A stretch of DNA of 21,879 nt from Bifidobacterium breve (GTDB lineage Bacteria; Bacteroidota; Bacteroidia; Cytophagales; UBA9547), in NCBI GenBank assembly GCA_943325655.2, contig CALPQG020000006.1, positions 1 to 21,879 on the forward strand, read 5' to 3'. Under the pieces are notes generated by a model. The model made no database searches. It had not been told where the DNA came from and saw nothing but the letters and a program-made list of their open reading frames with translations. The position numbers and the translations under genes are program-made. Positions 20,582 to 21,879 of the stretch are shown piece after piece (position 1 is the stretch's first letter; each line of letters starts with the position of its first letter).

Positions 20582-21879
20582 TGAGAAATTTACTACAAAA
20601 ATCAATCAGCATGATAGTTGTAACTATGGTAAGTTATAACTTCGCTATCGCGCAAGCGGATTTTAGTGTCAATGGTTTAGGAAGAAGTATTTTAAGTGAT
20701 AATTCACTTAAAGGCAATATACTAGACGATACTACGGGAGGTAAAACAAAAGACACTTTAAGTACCAGAAAAGGTAGTGGTGGCTACAACTTGTTTGACC
20801 TTGGGTTTAATTTCAAAAAAGGTAAGGAGTTTAACACCAATGCAATTCTTAGGGTTAAACAACCTTTTGGAGACTTCTGGGGAGATCTTACAAAATTTGA
20901 ATTCCGTCAGTTACAAATCATGGGTGAACTAAGATGGTTGAAATATGAATTAGGAGATATTGATGTTAAAATGACTCCTTATACTGTTTTTAATGCTGAT
21001 GAATCTTACAACAAATTTGAATCTGACATTTTCAAAGCAAGAAGAGACATTGTTGAGTATGAAAATTTCAATAAAAACAATGTTTGGAGGTTACAAGGTA
21101 TTAAACTTGGAACAGGTTTGTATTTTGAAAACAAAATAGTGGACGAAATATTAATCAAAGGATTTGCTGCTAGAACCAGAGGTACCAATGAATTTACCAT
21201 CCCTGACAGGTTATTAACCTCTGTTTCTACTGAGTTCAACTCATTTAAAAGAGGTACAATAGGCGTAAATTATGTGGGTTATAATGACATAAAAGTAATG
21301 CCTGCATTTGTTACCGACTACGCTAACAATCTCGTTACGTCAAATTTTGACTTGAAAATTATTAACAAAGATAATTTGAAACTTCACTTGTTGGGAGAAG
21401 CAGGATTCTCAAAAAGAGTGTTATACAGGTATTCAATTGATTCCAACGAAGTTTCGCGAGATTACTTTTATGATGGAGGCGTAAAAGCCAAAAGCAAAAA
21501 AGGACATGCTATTAAAGTTGCCTATAAAAATGTTGGTCTTAATTATTCAAGCCCATCGGCGCAAACTACCCGCGTAAATATAGATGCCGCGCCAGCTTTG
21601 TTTGATAAGGTGAATAATAAAAATACAGTCAGAGAACAAACCTTGTTTGACAGATATTCTCAAGAAACGGTATATAACAGAAATTTATCTGACACCTTAA
21701 ATCTATTTAACCCAATATTTAACAATACAACTCCTTTTGGAGAAGCCACTCCTAACCGTCAAGGAATTACTGTAGAAGCAGAAAGTGCCGACTCATCAAA
21801 TATCAAGTTCTTTGTACAAGGACGTTTGTTTTCAGAGATCGTAGGTGAAGGCACTACAGCAAAAAGAGCCTTCAAAACA
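20581..21879 (+). CDS. Second secreted, outer-membrane-type protein, cut by the window end
   Basis: An ATG overlaps the stop of the preceding gene by one base (TAATG), and the frame stays open for 433 codons to the end of the window. It was easy to miss because it has no stop inside the window. The start is a signal peptide (MRNLLQKSISMIVVTMVSYN, then FAIAQ). The rest is polar and strand-rich (NLFDLGFNFKKGKEF, FEFRQLQIMGELRWLKYELG, GIKLGTGLYFENKI, GTIGVNYVGYNDI, LKLHLLGEAGFSKRVLYRYS), in the style of a large beta-barrel. No known domain is recognised. The coupling suggests a two-protein surface complex with the upstream product. Size and C-terminus are unknown. Confidence 0.65.
   Translation, partial: MRNLLQKSISMIVVTMVSYNFAIAQADFSVNGLGRSILSDNSLKGNILDDTTGGKTKDTLSTRKGSGGYNLFDLGFNFKKGKEFNTNAILRVKQPFGDFWGDLTKFEFRQLQIMGELRWLKYELGDIDVKMTPYTVFNADESYNKFESDIFKARRDIVEYENFNKNNVWRLQGIKLGTGLYFENKIVDEILIKGFAARTRGTNEFTIPDRLLTSVSTEFNSFKRGTIGVNYVGYNDIKVMPAFVTDYANNLVTSNFDLKIINKDNLKLHLLGEAGFSKRVLYRYSIDSNEVSRDYFYDGGVKAKSKKGHAIKVAYKNVGLNYSSPSAQTTRVNIDAAPALFDKVNNKNTVREQTLFDRYSQETVYNRNLSDTLNLFNPIFNNTTPFGEATPNRQGITVEAESADSSNIKFFVQGRLFSEIVGEGTTAKRAFKT

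Overview
This AT-rich window reads as a chromosomal segment from a member of the Bacteroidota, most like the Chitinophagales/Sphingobacteriales side of the phylum. The evidence is the presence of Bacteroidota-restricted families (a DUF3127 protein, a DUF4783 protein, a short YceI-like protein), Bacteroidota-type -7 promoter boxes (TAnnTTTG), starts without obvious Shine-Dalgarno sequences, and many secreted or outer-membrane proteins ending in aromatic residues. No rRNA, tRNA, CRISPR array or intact transposase gene was seen.

Layout. (1) 1-3972, plus strand: the tail of a thioredoxin-like protein, a YceI-like periplasmic protein, a DUF3127 protein with an SSB-like acidic C-terminal tip, a DUF4783 secreted protein preceded by a full-consensus sigma-54 promoter, then nadC and a GNAT-like protein behind a strong terminator. 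(2) 4046-5521, minus strand: proS, sharing a 20-bp-stem terminator with the GNAT gene. (3) 5779-9645, plus strand: a secreted Asn/Gly/Tyr-rich protein with RGG-type motifs, a FadL/OmpP1-type outer-membrane channel, and a TlpA-like thioredoxin with two repeated C-terminal beta modules. (4) 9655-10242: a 588-bp non-autonomous mobile element with perfect 21-bp terminal inverted repeats and an 8-9 bp target duplication. It carries a GC-rich, RNA-like folded cassette and a short broken ORF. (5) 10355-18261: a DeoR-family regulator divergent from a six-gene sugar operon. (6) 18470 to the end: two coupled, secreted, probably outer-membrane proteins; the second is cut by the window edge.

The sugar operon encodes an AgaS-like SIS-domain deaminase/isomerase, a tagatose-6-phosphate/1-phosphofructokinase-type PfkB kinase, a second ribokinase-like kinase, a class II ketose-bisphosphate aldolase, an amidohydrolase and an FHS-type sugar permease. 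Read together, this fits a GalNAc/galactosamine-like route: import, 6-phosphorylation, deacetylation, deamination/isomerisation to tagatose-6-phosphate, a second phosphorylation, and aldol cleavage to triose phosphates. The order of steps and the substrate are inferred. No NagA/AgaA-type deacetylase is present, so the PF04909-type amidohydrolase is the candidate to fill that step. The DeoR regulator probably acts on TCGAAA-type inverted and 10-bp-phased direct repeats over the operon promoter, and perhaps on its own promoter.

The most novel items are the mobile element with its nested RNA-like module, the operon with its non-orthologous deacetylase candidate and its permease with a periplasmic insert, and the sigma-54 promoter in front of the DUF4783 gene.
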